Assembly (NCBI GenBank): GCA_902826605.1
Contig: CADEFM010000014.1
Span: 62,001 to 126,000, forward strand
DNA from: an uncultured Acidobacteriota bacterium
GTDB lineage: Bacteria > Acidobacteriota > Terriglobia > Bryobacterales > Bryobacteraceae
Direction of reading: 5' to 3'
Length of the DNA stretch: 64,000 nucleotides
Shown here: piece by piece, positions 8,190 through 17,110 of the stretch
How positions within the stretch are numbered: position 1 is the first letter of the stretch
Layout of the letters: each line of letters begins with the position of its first letter
Made by a program: the position numbers and the translations under genes
Notes under the pieces: generated by a model
Database searches by the model: none
The model's input: only the letters and a program-made list of their open reading frames with translations
Told to the model about the DNA's origin: nothing

Positions 8190-9656
8190 CTAAACAATAC
8201 CCTTAACGACTTCGCCATGCACATCCGTGAGGCGAAAATTACGGCCCTGATACTTGTAGGTGAGGCGTTTGTGATCGATCCCGAGTTGATTCAAGATCGT
8301 GGCGTTTAAATCGTGAACATGGACGGGATTTTGCGTCACGTTATAGCCATAGTCGTCCGTCGCGCCATACGTGATGCCGGGCTTAACGCCCCCGCCAGCC
8401 ATCCAGATAGTAAAGCACCGGCCGTGATGGTCGCGTCCGAAATTGTCGGCAGTGAGCTTACCCTGACAATAGACAGTTCGTCCAAATTCGCCGCCCCAGA
8501 TCACGAGGGTGTCGTCCAACAGACCGCGTTGCTTGAGATCTTGCACCAAGGCGGCGGATGGCTGATCGACTAGTTTGGCCTGCACTGGAATACGAGGGGG
8601 CAAATTGTCGTGATGATCCCAACCGCGATGGTAAAGCTGGATAAAGCGCACGCCGCGTTCCGCGAGTCTGCGCGCCATCAGGCAGTTCGCGGCGAAGGTC
8701 CCTGGTTTTTTCGCGTCCTCGCCATACAATTCGAAGGTGCTGGCAGGCTCCTTGGAGAGGTCGGTCAGCTCAGGAACCGAGGATTGCATCCGAAACGCCA
8801 TTTCGTACTGCGCGATGCGCGTACTAATCTCGGGGTCATTGAATGCTTTGAGACTCAGTTGATTTAACTTATCAAGGTCGTCGACAAAATGGCGACGCTG
8901 CTCTCGATCGAAGCCGTCAGGATCAGAAATATACAATACAGGTTCGCCGACAGAACGCAACTTGACGCCTTGATAAATACTCGGGAGGAAGCCTGTTCCC
9001 CACAGCCGGTCATATAGGGGCTGATCCGATGCGCCGATCGAGATCATCACAACAAATCCAGGAAGATCCTTGTTTTCTCTGCCGAGTCCGTAGCTCACCC
9101 AGGAGCCCAAACTAGGACGGCCAGCGAGTTGAAATCCCGTTTGCGCGAACGTCACCGCCGGATCATGGTTAATTTGCTCCGTATGCATCGATTTTATGAA
9201 GCACAGGTCATCGGCGATCCGTGCCATGTTCGGCAGCAATTCGCTGAACCAAGCTCCTGATTGTCCGTGTTGCGCGAATTTGTATCGGGTTGGTACAACC
9301 GGAAATTTGGCCTGAAACGACGACATTGAGGTCAGACGTTGTCCCTGACGTACGGAGTCGGGCAGATCCTCGCCAGCGACTCTTTGGATACCAGGCTTGT
9401 AGTCGAAAAGGTCGAGATGCGAGGGCCCGCCCGATTGAAAGAGATAAATCACTCGCTTCGCCTTGGGAGCAAAGTGAGGAAGCTCGGGCAAGCCTCCTAC
9501 GGCTGCGGATTTAGGATTCGCGTCTTGCGCCGACAAATCCTGGCCTAACAGGTCTGACAACGCCGCAATTCCCAAACCTGACGCGGCACGGCCGAGCAGG
9601 CTGCGGCGAGTCATCTGCAATCGCAGTTGAGACAACCTATTATTCGCGGAGGTCAT
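8190..9656 (-). CDS. DUF1501 family protein (secreted, sulfatase-fold)
   Basis: 488 residues with a twin-arginine-like leader (TRRSLLGRAASGLG) near residue 16. The DUF1501 landmarks follow: KRVIYLFQSGGPSHLDLFDYKP, SWVSYGLG, GVRFIQLYHRGWDHHDNLP, LVIWGGEFGRTVY, and the ending GRDHHGRCFTIWMAGGGVKPG. The fold is related to alkaline phosphatase/sulfatase enzymes, but no reaction is established for the family. Its start overlaps the stop of the DUF1549/DUF1553 gene by 4 bp (ATGA), so the two are translationally coupled. This pairing is typical of planctomycetes and Solibacter-like acidobacteria. It is the last gene of the pair. Confidence 0.9.
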   Translation of the reverse strand: MTSANNRLSQLRLQMTRRSLLGRAASGLGIAALSDLLGQDLSAQDANPKSAAVGGLPELPHFAPKAKRVIYLFQSGGPSHLDLFDYKPGIQRVAGEDLPDSVRQGQRLTSMSSFQAKFPVVPTRYKFAQHGQSGAWFSELLPNMARIADDLCFIKSMHTEQINHDPAVTFAQTGFQLAGRPSLGSWVSYGLGRENKDLPGFVVMISIGASDQPLYDRLWGTGFLPSIYQGVKLRSVGEPVLYISDPDGFDREQRRHFVDDLDKLNQLSLKAFNDPEISTRIAQYEMAFRMQSSVPELTDLSKEPASTFELYGEDAKKPGTFAANCLMARRLAERGVRFIQLYHRGWDHHDNLPPRIPVQAKLVDQPSAALVQDLKQRGLLDDTLVIWGGEFGRTVYCQGKLTADNFGRDHHGRCFTIWMAGGGVKPGITYGATDDYGYNVTQNPVHVHDLNATILNQLGIDHKRLTYKYQGRNFRLTDVHGEVVKGIV

Positions 9657-12600
9657 TGCTTCGTGACCGCCTCATCTAGGTTGACAATCAAACTCGCTAC
9701 AGTGGCATACGCGGCGAGTTCGTCGGCGTTCAATCCTGGATCGCGTGGGTGCTCGCCCTGACTGAGATATTTGGCTGCCGAACCCGGCCGCGATTGAAAG
9801 CGGTCGAGGGCGAAGCGCAGCGAATCCTTTAGTATGCTGGCTTGCTCCGCGGTCGGGGGTTTGCCGACGGCGAGCCGGAAGGCGAACGTAATACGGTCTT
9901 GAGCGGTCGAACCGCCTTCCTTCATCATTCGTTCGCCCAGCATCCTTGCAGCCTCGAGATAAGTCACGTCGTTCATCAGATCGAGCGCTTGCAAGGGGCT
10001 ATTCGTGAATCCGCGCTGGATGATACAGCTGTCGCGACCGGGAGCGTCAAAGTTCGCCATCGATGGCGGAGGAATCGTTCGCTTCCAAAACGTGTACAGG
10101 CTGCGGCGGTAAAGTTGATCTCCGTGGTCTTGGACATATTTCACGTCTAGTGTGAGATCAGTCCATAACCCTTCGGGTTGATACGGCTTCACCGACGGGC
10201 CGCCCACTCGTTCTGTCAAGAGACCGGCGATAGAAAGCGCCTGATCGCGCACCGTCTCGGCGGGAAGCCTGAAACGAGCTCCTCGCGCTAACAGACGATT
10301 CTCACGATCTTTCTGCAGCAGTTCAGGGGTTGCTTTCGAAGCTTGACGGTATGTTGCACTGGTCACGATGAGTTTGTGTAACGCCTTGACATTCCAGCCG
10401 GAGCGCACGAATTCAGTCGCCAACCAATCGAGAAGTTCCGGATGCGATGGCAGTTCTCCTTGAGAACCAAAGTCGTCGACTGTCTTCACAATGCCGCTTC
10501 CAAAATACATCGCCCAAAACCGGTTCACCGCGACCCTAGACGTAAGAGGATTCGAAGGATTCACCAGCCAGCGGGCCAACCCTAGGCGGTTACGGGGCAG
10601 ATCCTGCGGCATCGCGGGTAAGATCGCAGGTACGGCTGGAGTCACAACCTCTCCCGGGGCATCGTATGCTCCCCGAAGAAGCACGTGGGTTTCGCGGGGG
10701 GCAGGCATTTCCTCCATCACCATTACCGTCTGTATGCTTCGATAGTATTGCTCGCGCTGTTCTTGCAAGGTTGTCAGTTGCCGGTAGGCATCCCGAATCT
10801 CAACCGGCGCCGCTGGACTATCGAGGAAGGCGCCTCGAATCTTATCGGATTCGCTCTTGGTACGAGAAGCAGACGGCAATGAGGAAATCTCATTCAGGTT
10901 CTTGGCGGCGGAAAGAATTCCTATTTCGTCCGATGTTAACTCGACATCATAAACTCGAGCCTCGTCAATCATTCCGTGAAATCGATTCTCCGGACCTCCT
11001 CCGCCTCCAATCCGTAAGGGTTGTTTGACAGCGAGTGGAAAGTTCAGAAGATCCGCGAGAACCTTCACGGGCTGAAGTATTCCATCGACGAAGATCTTCA
11101 GCCCCCGCGCCTCACGGATGCCATCCTTGGTGACTGCCACATGATGCCAACGATTCAACTCGACCTCTTGGACGGTTTCGATCCACAGCGCGCTCTCTGG
11201 AATGCGGCGCGCAACAATCATTTCCAGCTTTCCATCACGTAGTTGCAGAGAGTAACCGGCCTCCTTGGGCTCATCCGGAGTCCGGGTGATGATAGCGCCG
11301 GAGCGCGCTGTTGGGAAGATCCACGCGCTGAATGTGAATCTGTCGTCTGCGGGAAGGGCCAGACGCCGCTTCGCCAGTTCATCAATGGGCAGGCTGCCGG
11401 TGTCATCGACATCACCGATCTCAACGAAGCTGTTTCCCTCAAAACTAGCTGCCTCGCTACTCACGCCTTTCGAGAATCTCGGATCACCCTTCCAGATCGG
11501 CTGTGGCGCCGGTGCGCCTTCCAATTTGGCCTTGGCGATTCCATTGAGGTTCCCATTGAATGGCTGATAAGTAACTAGGCCGCGTGTTGGGGCCCAGTCT
11601 GTGGCCGGTCCGGAGACGATGGATTTCGTCCACGCGGATTCGGCCGACTCCAAAGCCATTCGCAGTGTAGCGAAGTGCGCACTCGCCGCTACAATTTGTC
11701 TATCCATATTGTCTAGTTCAGACTGTTGTTGTGGCGTTGGCGCTGTGATGTAAGGATTGGTATTGTTCCTCCGGCTGTGGCCTTGTTCCGGGACATTGTT
11801 GAAATACGCGAAAAGCTGGTAAAACTCCTTTTGCGTCAGAGGATCGTATTTATGATCGTGGCAGCGAGCGCACCCCATTGTTAGGCCAAGGAACACCGAC
11901 GAGGTCGTCGCGACGCGATCTACCACATACTCCGCCGCGAACTCCGCGGGAATGAGACCTCCCTCCGTGTTTGTGCGGTGGTTGCGATTGAAGCCCGTCG
12001 CTATCTTTTGATCCAGCGTCGGATTAGGCAACAGGTCGCCCGCAAGTTGCTCAATCGTGAATTGGTCAAACGGCATGTTCTTGTTGAACGCGCCAATCAC
12101 CCAATCCCGCCAACGCCACATGGATCGTTCAAAATCCTCTTGATAGCCATTGGTGTCCGCATAGCGAGCAGCATCCAGCCACGGCAACGCCATGCGCTCA
12201 CCGTATTGCGGCATACCAATTAGTCGATCCACCACCTTCTCGTACGCGTTCGAGGATTTGTCCGCCAGAAAGGCATCCAGTTCGGCAGTTGCAGGCCCCT
12301 TCCCCGTCAAATCCAAAGTCACCCGCCGCAGTAACGTCGCACGGTCCGCTTCTGGAGATGGCTTTAAACCTTCCCGCTCCAGTCGCTGAAGTACAAAATT
12401 GTCAATGGGATTTCGAATCCAGGTGGCTGCAGCGACCTTAGGGACTGCAGGCCGTCGTGGCGGCTCAAACGACCAATGCTTTTCCCATTTCGCACCTTGC
12501 TCGATCCACCGCGCCAGGAGCGCGACTTCGCGGTCAGACAAGCGTGGTCCTGTGGATGCCGGCGGCATCCGTGCCCCATCGCCAGGCGCTGTGACACGTT

Positions 12601-12904
12601 TGATCAATAGGCTGTTCGTTACATCACCGGGTGCGATTGCGAAACGACCGCCGCCCAGATCCTGCTTGGCATATTCTTCAACGTCGAAGTGAAAGGTGGT
12701 GACTCGCCGGCCACGATCTGGTCCATGGCAGGTGAAGCACCGTTCCGAGAGGATCGGCCGGATGTCCCGGTTAAACTGAATCGTCTCAGGCAGACGTTCC
12801 TGCGGGGTTTCCTGCGCCAGACAGTACGCCGACAAAAGTGACACCACGACCGATCCAACAGCGCACCTGATTGATGGAGCGTACACGATGTCCCTCCCGC
12901 GCAC
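9653..12904 (-). CDS. PSCyt1-DUF1549-LamG-DUF1553 multidomain secreted protein
   Basis: 1083 residues. A signal segment ends near residue 30. A planctomycete-type cytochrome c domain (PSCyt1) follows, with the heme motif CFTCH at 56-60. DUF1549 starts at NPIDNFVLQRLEREGLKPSPEA and contains RYADTNGYQEDF. A LamG/concanavalin-like domain occupies roughly residues 430-650 (FSAWIFPT, RIGGGGGPENRFHGMIDEARVYD). DUF1553 is C-terminal (NRLGLARWLVNPSNPLTSRVAVNRFW). These proteins are inferred to act outside the cytoplasm, perhaps on polysaccharide, with heme-linked redox activity, but no activity is proven. It overlaps the DUF1501 partner by 4 bp. Confidence 0.9.
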   Translation of the reverse strand: MRGRDIVYAPSIRCAVGSVVVSLLSAYCLAQETPQERLPETIQFNRDIRPILSERCFTCHGPDRGRRVTTFHFDVEEYAKQDLGGGRFAIAPGDVTNSLLIKRVTAPGDGARMPPASTGPRLSDREVALLARWIEQGAKWEKHWSFEPPRRPAVPKVAAATWIRNPIDNFVLQRLEREGLKPSPEADRATLLRRVTLDLTGKGPATAELDAFLADKSSNAYEKVVDRLIGMPQYGERMALPWLDAARYADTNGYQEDFERSMWRWRDWVIGAFNKNMPFDQFTIEQLAGDLLPNPTLDQKIATGFNRNHRTNTEGGLIPAEFAAEYVVDRVATTSSVFLGLTMGCARCHDHKYDPLTQKEFYQLFAYFNNVPEQGHSRRNNTNPYITAPTPQQQSELDNMDRQIVAASAHFATLRMALESAESAWTKSIVSGPATDWAPTRGLVTYQPFNGNLNGIAKAKLEGAPAPQPIWKGDPRFSKGVSSEAASFEGNSFVEIGDVDDTGSLPIDELAKRRLALPADDRFTFSAWIFPTARSGAIITRTPDEPKEAGYSLQLRDGKLEMIVARRIPESALWIETVQEVELNRWHHVAVTKDGIREARGLKIFVDGILQPVKVLADLLNFPLAVKQPLRIGGGGGPENRFHGMIDEARVYDVELTSDEIGILSAAKNLNEISSLPSASRTKSESDKIRGAFLDSPAAPVEIRDAYRQLTTLQEQREQYYRSIQTVMVMEEMPAPRETHVLLRGAYDAPGEVVTPAVPAILPAMPQDLPRNRLGLARWLVNPSNPLTSRVAVNRFWAMYFGSGIVKTVDDFGSQGELPSHPELLDWLATEFVRSGWNVKALHKLIVTSATYRQASKATPELLQKDRENRLLARGARFRLPAETVRDQALSIAGLLTERVGGPSVKPYQPEGLWTDLTLDVKYVQDHGDQLYRRSLYTFWKRTIPPPSMANFDAPGRDSCIIQRGFTNSPLQALDLMNDVTYLEAARMLGERMMKEGGSTAQDRITFAFRLAVGKPPTAEQASILKDSLRFALDRFQSRPGSAAKYLSQGEHPRDPGLNADELAAYATVASLIVNLDEAVTKQ

Positions 12905-12908
12905 TATT

Positions 12909-12923
12909 ATTCTAGTCTAGAAT
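12909..12923. promoter_or_regulatory. 15-bp palindrome just upstream of the DUF1553 start
   Basis: ATTCTAG and CTAGAAT form a perfect inverted repeat around one base, 4 bp from the start codon. It contains CTAG twice, a tetranucleotide often rare in bacterial genomes. It could be an operator or an mRNA element covering the start region; only the symmetry is seen. Confidence 0.25.
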
Positions 12924-13165
12924 GCGTTCTTCACGGCGATTGCATGATCCTCGGATCCCGTGATGAAAGGATTCGGCCAAACGTGGGACTGGTCATGACC
13001 GGGGAGGGGCCATACGGAAATGCATGAGTCCTCTAGGTATTGAAATTTAACCGATTCTGAACGTTATAGACCTCGCCTCGAACGTCCCTGCGAGTTCTAG
13101 CGACGTTGGCAACGAGCTGTCGTTAAAGTGAGGCTGTCGTCCATTTTGGACTCTAGGCGCCCGAA

Positions 13166-13212
13166 TCGGGCCGCCGGGATTTGAACCCGGGACCTCTTGC
13201 ACCCCAAGCAAG
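13166..13212 (-). repeat. 47-bp copy of the 3' part of tRNA-Pro (att-like direct repeat)
   Basis: This segment is identical to 14603-14649, the discriminator base through the 3' half of the anticodon arm of the intact tRNA-Pro, in the same orientation. It then diverges completely, and it lacks the CCA and the 5' half. A 3'-end tRNA fragment downstream of an intact tRNA is the expected product of tyrosine-integrase insertion at a tRNA gene. Confidence 0.85.
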
Positions 13213-13362
13213 AACATATCAGCAACTGTAGAATCAACGTTTCTATACTTCAATTCGGCAAGGCACCAGTCGATCTCGCTCGGCCCGGCCTGGAAGCGAA
13301 TGTAGGCCCGCTCGCGAGATCCTTTGCAACAACATAAAGCAAGTCCGGCTGAACCTGCAAAC

Positions 13363-13610
13363 ACTGAACCCGCTGTTTGCCGACTTGGCCCATCACTACG
13401 GCTTCGCCATCAAAACCCATCGCATCCGCCCGGCCGCGCAACCAAGGGCAAAGTCGAACGCATGGTCCACCATGTGAAAGACGCATTTCTGAATGGGCCG
13501 CATCTTCGCTGATTTTGAAGATCTCAATACTCAGGCCCGGCACTGGCTCGCGCACACGGCGAATGCGCGCATTCACGCCACCACCAAGCATCGCCCGTGC
13601 GATTCTGGGC
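13363..13610 (+). pseudogene. istA: IS21-family transposase (IstA) fragment, frameshifted
   Basis: Pieces of an IS21-type IstA C-terminal catalytic region can be read in three frames in order. FADLAHHYGFAIKTHRIRP begins around 13372, TKGKVERMVHHVKDAFLNG around 13440-13496, and FADFEDLNTQARHWLAHTANARIHATTKHRP around 13506-13600. At least two frameshifts separate them, and there is no N-terminal DNA-binding part, istB or terminal repeats in view. It is therefore a dead fragment. It lies inside the tRNA-Pro-bounded segment. Confidence 0.72.
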
Positions 13611-13620
13611 CATCGCGTTA

Positions 13621-14412
13621 TCAAGGCACGAAGCTTTGACCTGCGCATAGTGGGGTTTTCCGATCTAGGAAATCGCAAGATACCTCGGGCTTGCCGACAT
13701 AATCCAGGTACTTTGGCACTGCGATATCCCGGACAAAAGGCAAAAGGTACGGATACTCAGCGTGCTCAAAAAACCAGATGTCGGACCTCACCATTACGCT
13801 TACTCCTGCCGAGCTTGACAACGCTGCCATCTTCCTCACAAATGCACCTACTGCCGGAACTGAAACGGACGGTATTGCTTTAGCGAAAACCGTCAAATGG
13901 TAGGGCTGGCCGACGATTCCTACCTTCTTTAGTTCAAAATGCAGGATGTCGAATCTAAAAGTGCCGATAGCGACCGATGTCGGATTCCCGGAACCCAACA
14001 AGATCTCCTCGTGAAATTCAGTTCCGTTGCGGAATGTCAAAAGCGCTCTACCGGACATGCCGAACACTCGAGCTACGGGACCAGGTAGTCCGATGGCCTC
14101 AATGTTCTTGATCGTGCCATCGTAGGTGAGATTCGCCGGTATTGGTGGGCGAAAAGTGCTCCGGTCTGCAACTGCCCGGGACGGTGCGATGATCAGCCTG
14201 AACATCGCCCGGCGCCCTGCGTACCGTTTGACGAAGGCGCTAGCTATGCCTCTGACCGCAACTAGCGACTCGGCGGAATCCCCAACCACGGCCACCTGAT
14301 CCACGATTCGTCCATCATCGACCTCTTGTACAATTTGACGTTGAGCGAGGACATCCGGCACGTAAATGCAGGTCAGGATCGAAATCGAAAGAAACAATTT
14401 GTTCATTTCCAA
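13621..14412 (-). CDS. Secreted hypothetical protein
   Basis: 263 residues with a signal peptide (MNKLFLSISILTCIYVPDVLAQ, starting at the second Met). The mature part includes two basic or hydrophobic stretches (AFVKRYAGRRAMFRLIIAPS and ALLTFRNGTEFHEEILLG) but no domain I can name. A Cys pair lies near the C-terminus (VSCDFL, PLCAGQ). It is the only intact-looking gene between the tRNA-Pro repeats and abuts the IS21 remnant, so it may be cargo of the lost island. Its 3' end lies right at the edge of the transposase remnant. Confidence 0.6.
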   Translation of the reverse strand: MEMNKLFLSISILTCIYVPDVLAQRQIVQEVDDGRIVDQVAVVGDSAESLVAVRGIASAFVKRYAGRRAMFRLIIAPSRAVADRSTFRPPIPANLTYDGTIKNIEAIGLPGPVARVFGMSGRALLTFRNGTEFHEEILLGSGNPTSVAIGTFRFDILHFELKKVGIVGQPYHLTVFAKAIPSVSVPAVGAFVRKMAALSSSAGVSVMVRSDIWFFEHAEYPYLLPFVRDIAVPKYLDYVGKPEVSCDFLDRKTPLCAGQSFVP

Positions 14413-14599
14413 CAGTCCGCCAACGCCAGTGATATTCCGTTCTAGCAGTGTCGGTACTCCAAAACTTTCCTAAGCCGAGGGTTCCCGCTAATGTAACGTC
14501 ATTACGATCTGTTTGACTATGCAAGGCTTCATGCAAAAGCGTGACGCTCTAACGTTGCCAGATCGCCAAACGTTACGTCACTGAAGTAGGAGAACGTTT

Positions 14600-14677
14600 T
14601 GGTCGGGCCGCCGGGATTTGAACCCGGGACCTCTTGCACCCCAAGCAAGCGCGCTAGCCAGGCTGCGCCACGGCCCG
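14600..14677 (-). tRNA. tRNA-Pro (anticodon GGG), CCA encoded
   Basis: The minus strand folds as a complete cloverleaf. The 7-bp acceptor is CGGGCCG/CGGCCCG (14671-14677 with 14604-14610), followed by a D-arm with GCGC/GCGC. The anticodon stem CTTGC/GCAAG encloses loop TTGGGGT, which reads GGG, and the T-arm encloses GTTCAAATC. The discriminator is A at 14603 and CCA is encoded at 14600-14602. Its 3' 47 bp are duplicated at 13166-13212. Confidence 0.96.
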
Positions 14678-14838
14678 ACTCCGTGGAATGATCTCAGTGT
14701 AGCGCAGTGCGTGCTCAGCGCGCGCAGAAATCGCCGCATGCATCGCACACCACGGCGAACGCCCTTCACCAGCTGGCGTCCCTGTTATTCACAAGCCGCG
14801 CTGGGGCATCTAGGTGGGATCGAATAGATCCAGGAGGT

Positions 14839-16107
14839 TCAGTTGACGCCCGTAAGGACATACGGTCCTTCCGGCATGACCGCAACGCGGCTCCCGGCGG
14901 GCAGCCCTTGGAAAAATGCGTCCAGCGCAGTTTTTGGTTCACGAAATCCAGGGCCCCATAGTTTCCCCAGTTGGGGATCGGAGAGTCCGGGAGTGCACCA
15001 CACAACGCCGGCCTTCTGGGTGGCCAGCGCGAGCTTTTCCAACTGCCATTGATCCACCGTGACGGGAACGCCCTCAATCGCCTTGAGAAACTCGGCGTCC
15101 GATGAATAATTACCGAGCATCTTACTGAACTCGGGCGCGCCCGCACCTTCGTCGCATGCGCCGAAAAGCAGGATGCGTCCGCCTTTTTTCACAATTTGTG
15201 ACGCAGCGGTAACGCCCTTCACGCTCTGATAGAACGTCATGTCCAGCGGGTAACCCGCGCCCGTAGTGATGACAGCGTCCGCAGCTTGGGGAATCGGTTG
15301 ATACATTACTTTGCGAACCTGCTCCATACCGGCGCGATGCGCCGCTTCAGGCTCACCCGCCCACACCCCAGCCAATCCACGCGTCCGAGTTAGAGCGGTA
15401 TCCACCAGGAAATCGTGCCGTACCATACGGGCGATTTCAAGCAGCTCGGCGTGCAGAGGGTTATCGTCCACGGACCCTTCGCACGTGCGCGCATCGCGCA
15501 TGAAACGAGAACCGTGGAGGGTTTTGATGGTCGCCTCATACGCAAGCCCAGGCGCCACCAACTTCCGGCCACCCGAAAATCCCAGCATCAAGTGCGGCTC
15601 GATCAGCCCCAGCGTCAAGTGCAGATCGGCATCCAGGAATCGCGAGTCGATGTGCACTGGCGTACCAGAGCGCGTGGCGCCCAAACTACGGTGCAAGTGC
15701 GGATTGCGTGCGTCGTGATTGAGAATTTCGTACTGCTCAGCGACGGCATCGCCCACGATCTTGCGGATTTCGTCCTCCGTCGCGCCCCGGTGCAGGCCCG
15801 TGGCGATCAGAATGCGAATACCAGATTTCGGAACGCCGGCCGCTTCCAGGCGCTCCAACAGCGGAGGCAATACCATTCTGTTCGGGGCCGGGCGCGTGAT
15901 GTCGCAGACTGAGATCGCAGCGGTGCGTTTGCCGGTGGCTAGATCCCGCAATGGCGGTCCAGCCACGGGATGGTCCAGCGCGGCTTCAATAGCGGCGACA
16001 GGATCGGGGAGTGCTGCTACGACGGGACACTCCAACACCGTATAGTCATATCCCGAAGGCAACTTTACCGGCAGGCCTTCTTTTCCAAACGCAAGTCGAA
16101 CGTTCAT
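14839..16107 (-). CDS. larA: LarA-family nickel-dependent racemase/epimerase
   Basis: 422 residues, the usual LarA length (DUF2088 N-terminal plus C-terminal domain). The catalytic and cofactor residues known from Lactiplantibacillus LarA appear at matching positions. These are D69 and R72 in CDITRP, H106 in ATGLHR, H172 in GLIEPHLMLG, K182 in GGRK (the Lys that carries the pincer cofactor) and H198 in KTLHG. So the protein should bind the nickel-pincer nucleotide and racemise or epimerise an alpha-hydroxy acid in the cytoplasm. The substrate may not be lactate. No larB, larC or larE gene is nearby, so the cofactor must come from elsewhere. It appears monocistronic. Confidence 0.85.
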   Translation of the reverse strand: MNVRLAFGKEGLPVKLPSGYDYTVLECPVVAALPDPVAAIEAALDHPVAGPPLRDLATGKRTAAISVCDITRPAPNRMVLPPLLERLEAAGVPKSGIRILIATGLHRGATEDEIRKIVGDAVAEQYEILNHDARNPHLHRSLGATRSGTPVHIDSRFLDADLHLTLGLIEPHLMLGFSGGRKLVAPGLAYEATIKTLHGSRFMRDARTCEGSVDDNPLHAELLEIARMVRHDFLVDTALTRTRGLAGVWAGEPEAAHRAGMEQVRKVMYQPIPQAADAVITTGAGYPLDMTFYQSVKGVTAASQIVKKGGRILLFGACDEGAGAPEFSKMLGNYSSDAEFLKAIEGVPVTVDQWQLEKLALATQKAGVVWCTPGLSDPQLGKLWGPGFREPKTALDAFFQGLPAGSRVAVMPEGPYVLTGVN

Positions 16108-16149
16108 ACGGCTTTTCGCATCTTCGCATATAAATGAGGGGAGAGGCTA

Positions 16150-16962
16150 CTACCGAATTGGGGGAGGGGGCGGAGGTGGTGGTGGCGGAGGCACCTTGGC
16201 GGCGTCACCCACGGGACCGCCCGTTATGCCCCCGGTTCCGCTCACGGTATTCGGCGTGCGCGTCGCGATGGTCACCACGGCATCCATCATCGCTCGCAAC
16301 ACATGTTTCGCGATGGCGCCTTTATCCAGTACACGGGCAATGGGTTCGTTGCGATAGACGCGCAGCGTTTCTCCCGTGGTGACAATCTTCGCGTCGCCGC
16401 GCGGGAGCAGCGCGTGCTGCACTTCCACTTCCCCTTCTTCCACTTCGATCAGCGTGGCTTCATCGTCATCGTCAACCGAAACATCGAAGGTGGTTCCACG
16501 CACGGAGATCACCGCCGTTGGCGTCAGAACGCGATTGGGATTCGGCTGAGCGCCCAAATGCTCAATGTGAACACGCACGCGGCCCACCAGCACATCGAGA
16601 AAATCTTTCCAATTGGGCGGGTTCTTGCGAAACACCACACGAGAATTCGGAAATACCTCAAATGTGCTTCCGTCGGAAACCTGAAGTAACGCGTGGCCGT
16701 CCACCCCTGTAATGATCAAATCGCGGACCTGCACGCTATCGCCGACCGCAAGAGCCCACGGCTGGGCGTCTTTTAGAATAGACACCTGGCCGCTCTGCGT
16801 GACCACTTTCGCGGCATAGCTATTTGCGTTAAAAGGAGCGTTGAAAGGAGTGTTTTGCGCCAGACACACAACGACGGTTATCGCAGCCATCAGCGACAGC
16901 TTCGCCGCGCGCAACATTCGCCCTGGTTGCAACATCACCCTTCTGGTCCATCGGCAACTCAC
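16150..16962 (-). CDS. FecR-domain secreted protein with polyproline tail
   Basis: 270 residues with a signal peptide; a start at 16935 (MLQPGRM) gives a tidier leader than 16962. A FecR-like domain follows: VVTQSGQVSIL, DLIITGVDGHALLQVSDGSTFEVFPNSRVVF, and TPTAVISVRGTTFDVSVDDDDEATLIEVEEGEVEV. The protein ends in a run of about eleven prolines followed by IR. In this lineage, such stand-alone FecR proteins occur without a TonB receptor or sigma partner, and neither is adjacent here. They may be cell-envelope scaffolds; that is inference. It is 42 bp upstream of the LarA gene on the same strand. Confidence 0.8.
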   Translation of the reverse strand: MSCRWTRRVMLQPGRMLRAAKLSLMAAITVVVCLAQNTPFNAPFNANSYAAKVVTQSGQVSILKDAQPWALAVGDSVQVRDLIITGVDGHALLQVSDGSTFEVFPNSRVVFRKNPPNWKDFLDVLVGRVRVHIEHLGAQPNPNRVLTPTAVISVRGTTFDVSVDDDDEATLIEVEEGEVEVQHALLPRGDAKIVTTGETLRVYRNEPIARVLDKGAIAKHVLRAMMDAVVTIATRTPNTVSGTGGITGGPVGDAAKVPPPPPPPPPPPIR

Positions 16963-17110
16963 TGTTCAGCCTACAGACCTATGCTTTTACCTTTCCGGAC
17001 AGTGTAACACCAAAAGTATGAGAGCAAGTGCCAAACCGCAGGTTAGCGCGTGAAAGTTACCCTAGAATCAGCAGTATCTGAGGAGTTCAGCCGATCATAA
17101 GACGCGTATA

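Larger units (their letters stand above)
13166..14602. mobile_element. Remnant of an element integrated at tRNA-Pro
   Basis: About 1.4 kb is bounded by the intact tRNA-Pro 3' end on the right and a 47-bp direct repeat of that end on the left. Inside are a decayed IS21-type transposase and one secreted hypothetical gene. No integrase or excisionase ORF is left. The geometry (fragment distal, downstream of the intact gene) fits a deleted genomic island. A simple local tRNA duplication followed by decay is the alternative. Confidence 0.5.

Noticed and set aside
13047..13364. 105-codon minus ORF across the tRNA-Pro fragment
   Set aside because: It translates through the tRNA-derived repeat (EVPGSNPGGPI), which is an artefact of tRNA sequence.
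14578..14769. Minus ORF spanning the intact tRNA-Pro
   Set aside because: The coding potential comes from the tRNA gene itself.
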